Assembly (NCBI GenBank): GCA_944359735.1
Contig: CALVTA010000033.1
Location: 1-13,602 of the forward strand
Length of the DNA stretch: 13,602 nt
Origin: an uncultured Bacilli bacterium
GTDB taxonomy: Bacteria > Bacillota_I > Bacilli_A > RF39 > UBA660
Direction of reading: 5' to 3'
Shown here: positions 13,592 through 13,602 of the stretch, in pieces
Numbering within the stretch: the stretch's first letter is position 1
Layout: each line of letters begins with the position of its first letter
Program-made: the position numbers and the translations under genes
The notes under the pieces: generated by a model
Seen by the model: only the letters and a program-made list of their open reading frames with translations
What the model was told of the DNA's origin: nothing
Databases searched by the model: none

Positions 13592-13602
13592 GTATTAAAT
13601 CA

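Overview
This window is AT-rich bacterial DNA from a low-GC Gram-positive, most likely an uncultured member of the Bacilli (RF39-like or Erysipelotrichia-like). The signs are strong AGGAGG-type ribosome binding sites, a lipoprotein signal of Gram-positive style, YlxM next to SRP genes, and a CotD-like protein. TGA is a real stop (it ends fmt and tsaC) and tryptophan is TGG, so the Mycoplasma genetic code does not apply. The exact lineage is inference.

Layout. Positions 117-9767 are all on the minus strand, so transcription runs right to left: an XRE-type regulator; ftsY, a three-helix membrane protein and ylxM as one tight group; a HerA/DUF87-type ATPase with its own promoter and terminator; then a second unit with a C-terminally anchored unknown protein, fmt, two unknown single-pass membrane proteins, ffh, and a short CotD-like Cys/His-rich protein. 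This is mostly housekeeping: co-translational targeting (Ffh, FtsY, YlxM) and initiator-tRNA formylation (Fmt). The usual ftsY-ylxM-ffh cluster is split by five genes. ffh has its own candidate promoter.

From about 9.9 kb the coding strand flips. A lipoprotein of the SsuA/TauA/ThiY type is followed by an ABC ATPase that stops right after its signature motif, with no permease. Next come about 460 bp with no convincing gene, then a decayed ArsR/SmtB-type repressor on the minus strand. This 2 kb stretch looks like a decaying accessory segment. Housekeeping resumes with tsaC, whose promoter lies inside the 5' end of the arsR remnant, followed by a cytosolic protein of unknown function with an internal repeat.

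No tRNA, rRNA, CRISPR array, transposase, integrase or recognisable defence cluster was seen. The items most worth checking are the orphan HerA-type ATPase with its membrane-anchored neighbour, the membrane protein embedded in the SRP cluster, the broken ABC/arsR segment with a possible small RNA, and the repeat protein with a hairpin at its start. I did not find a clear new multi-gene system.
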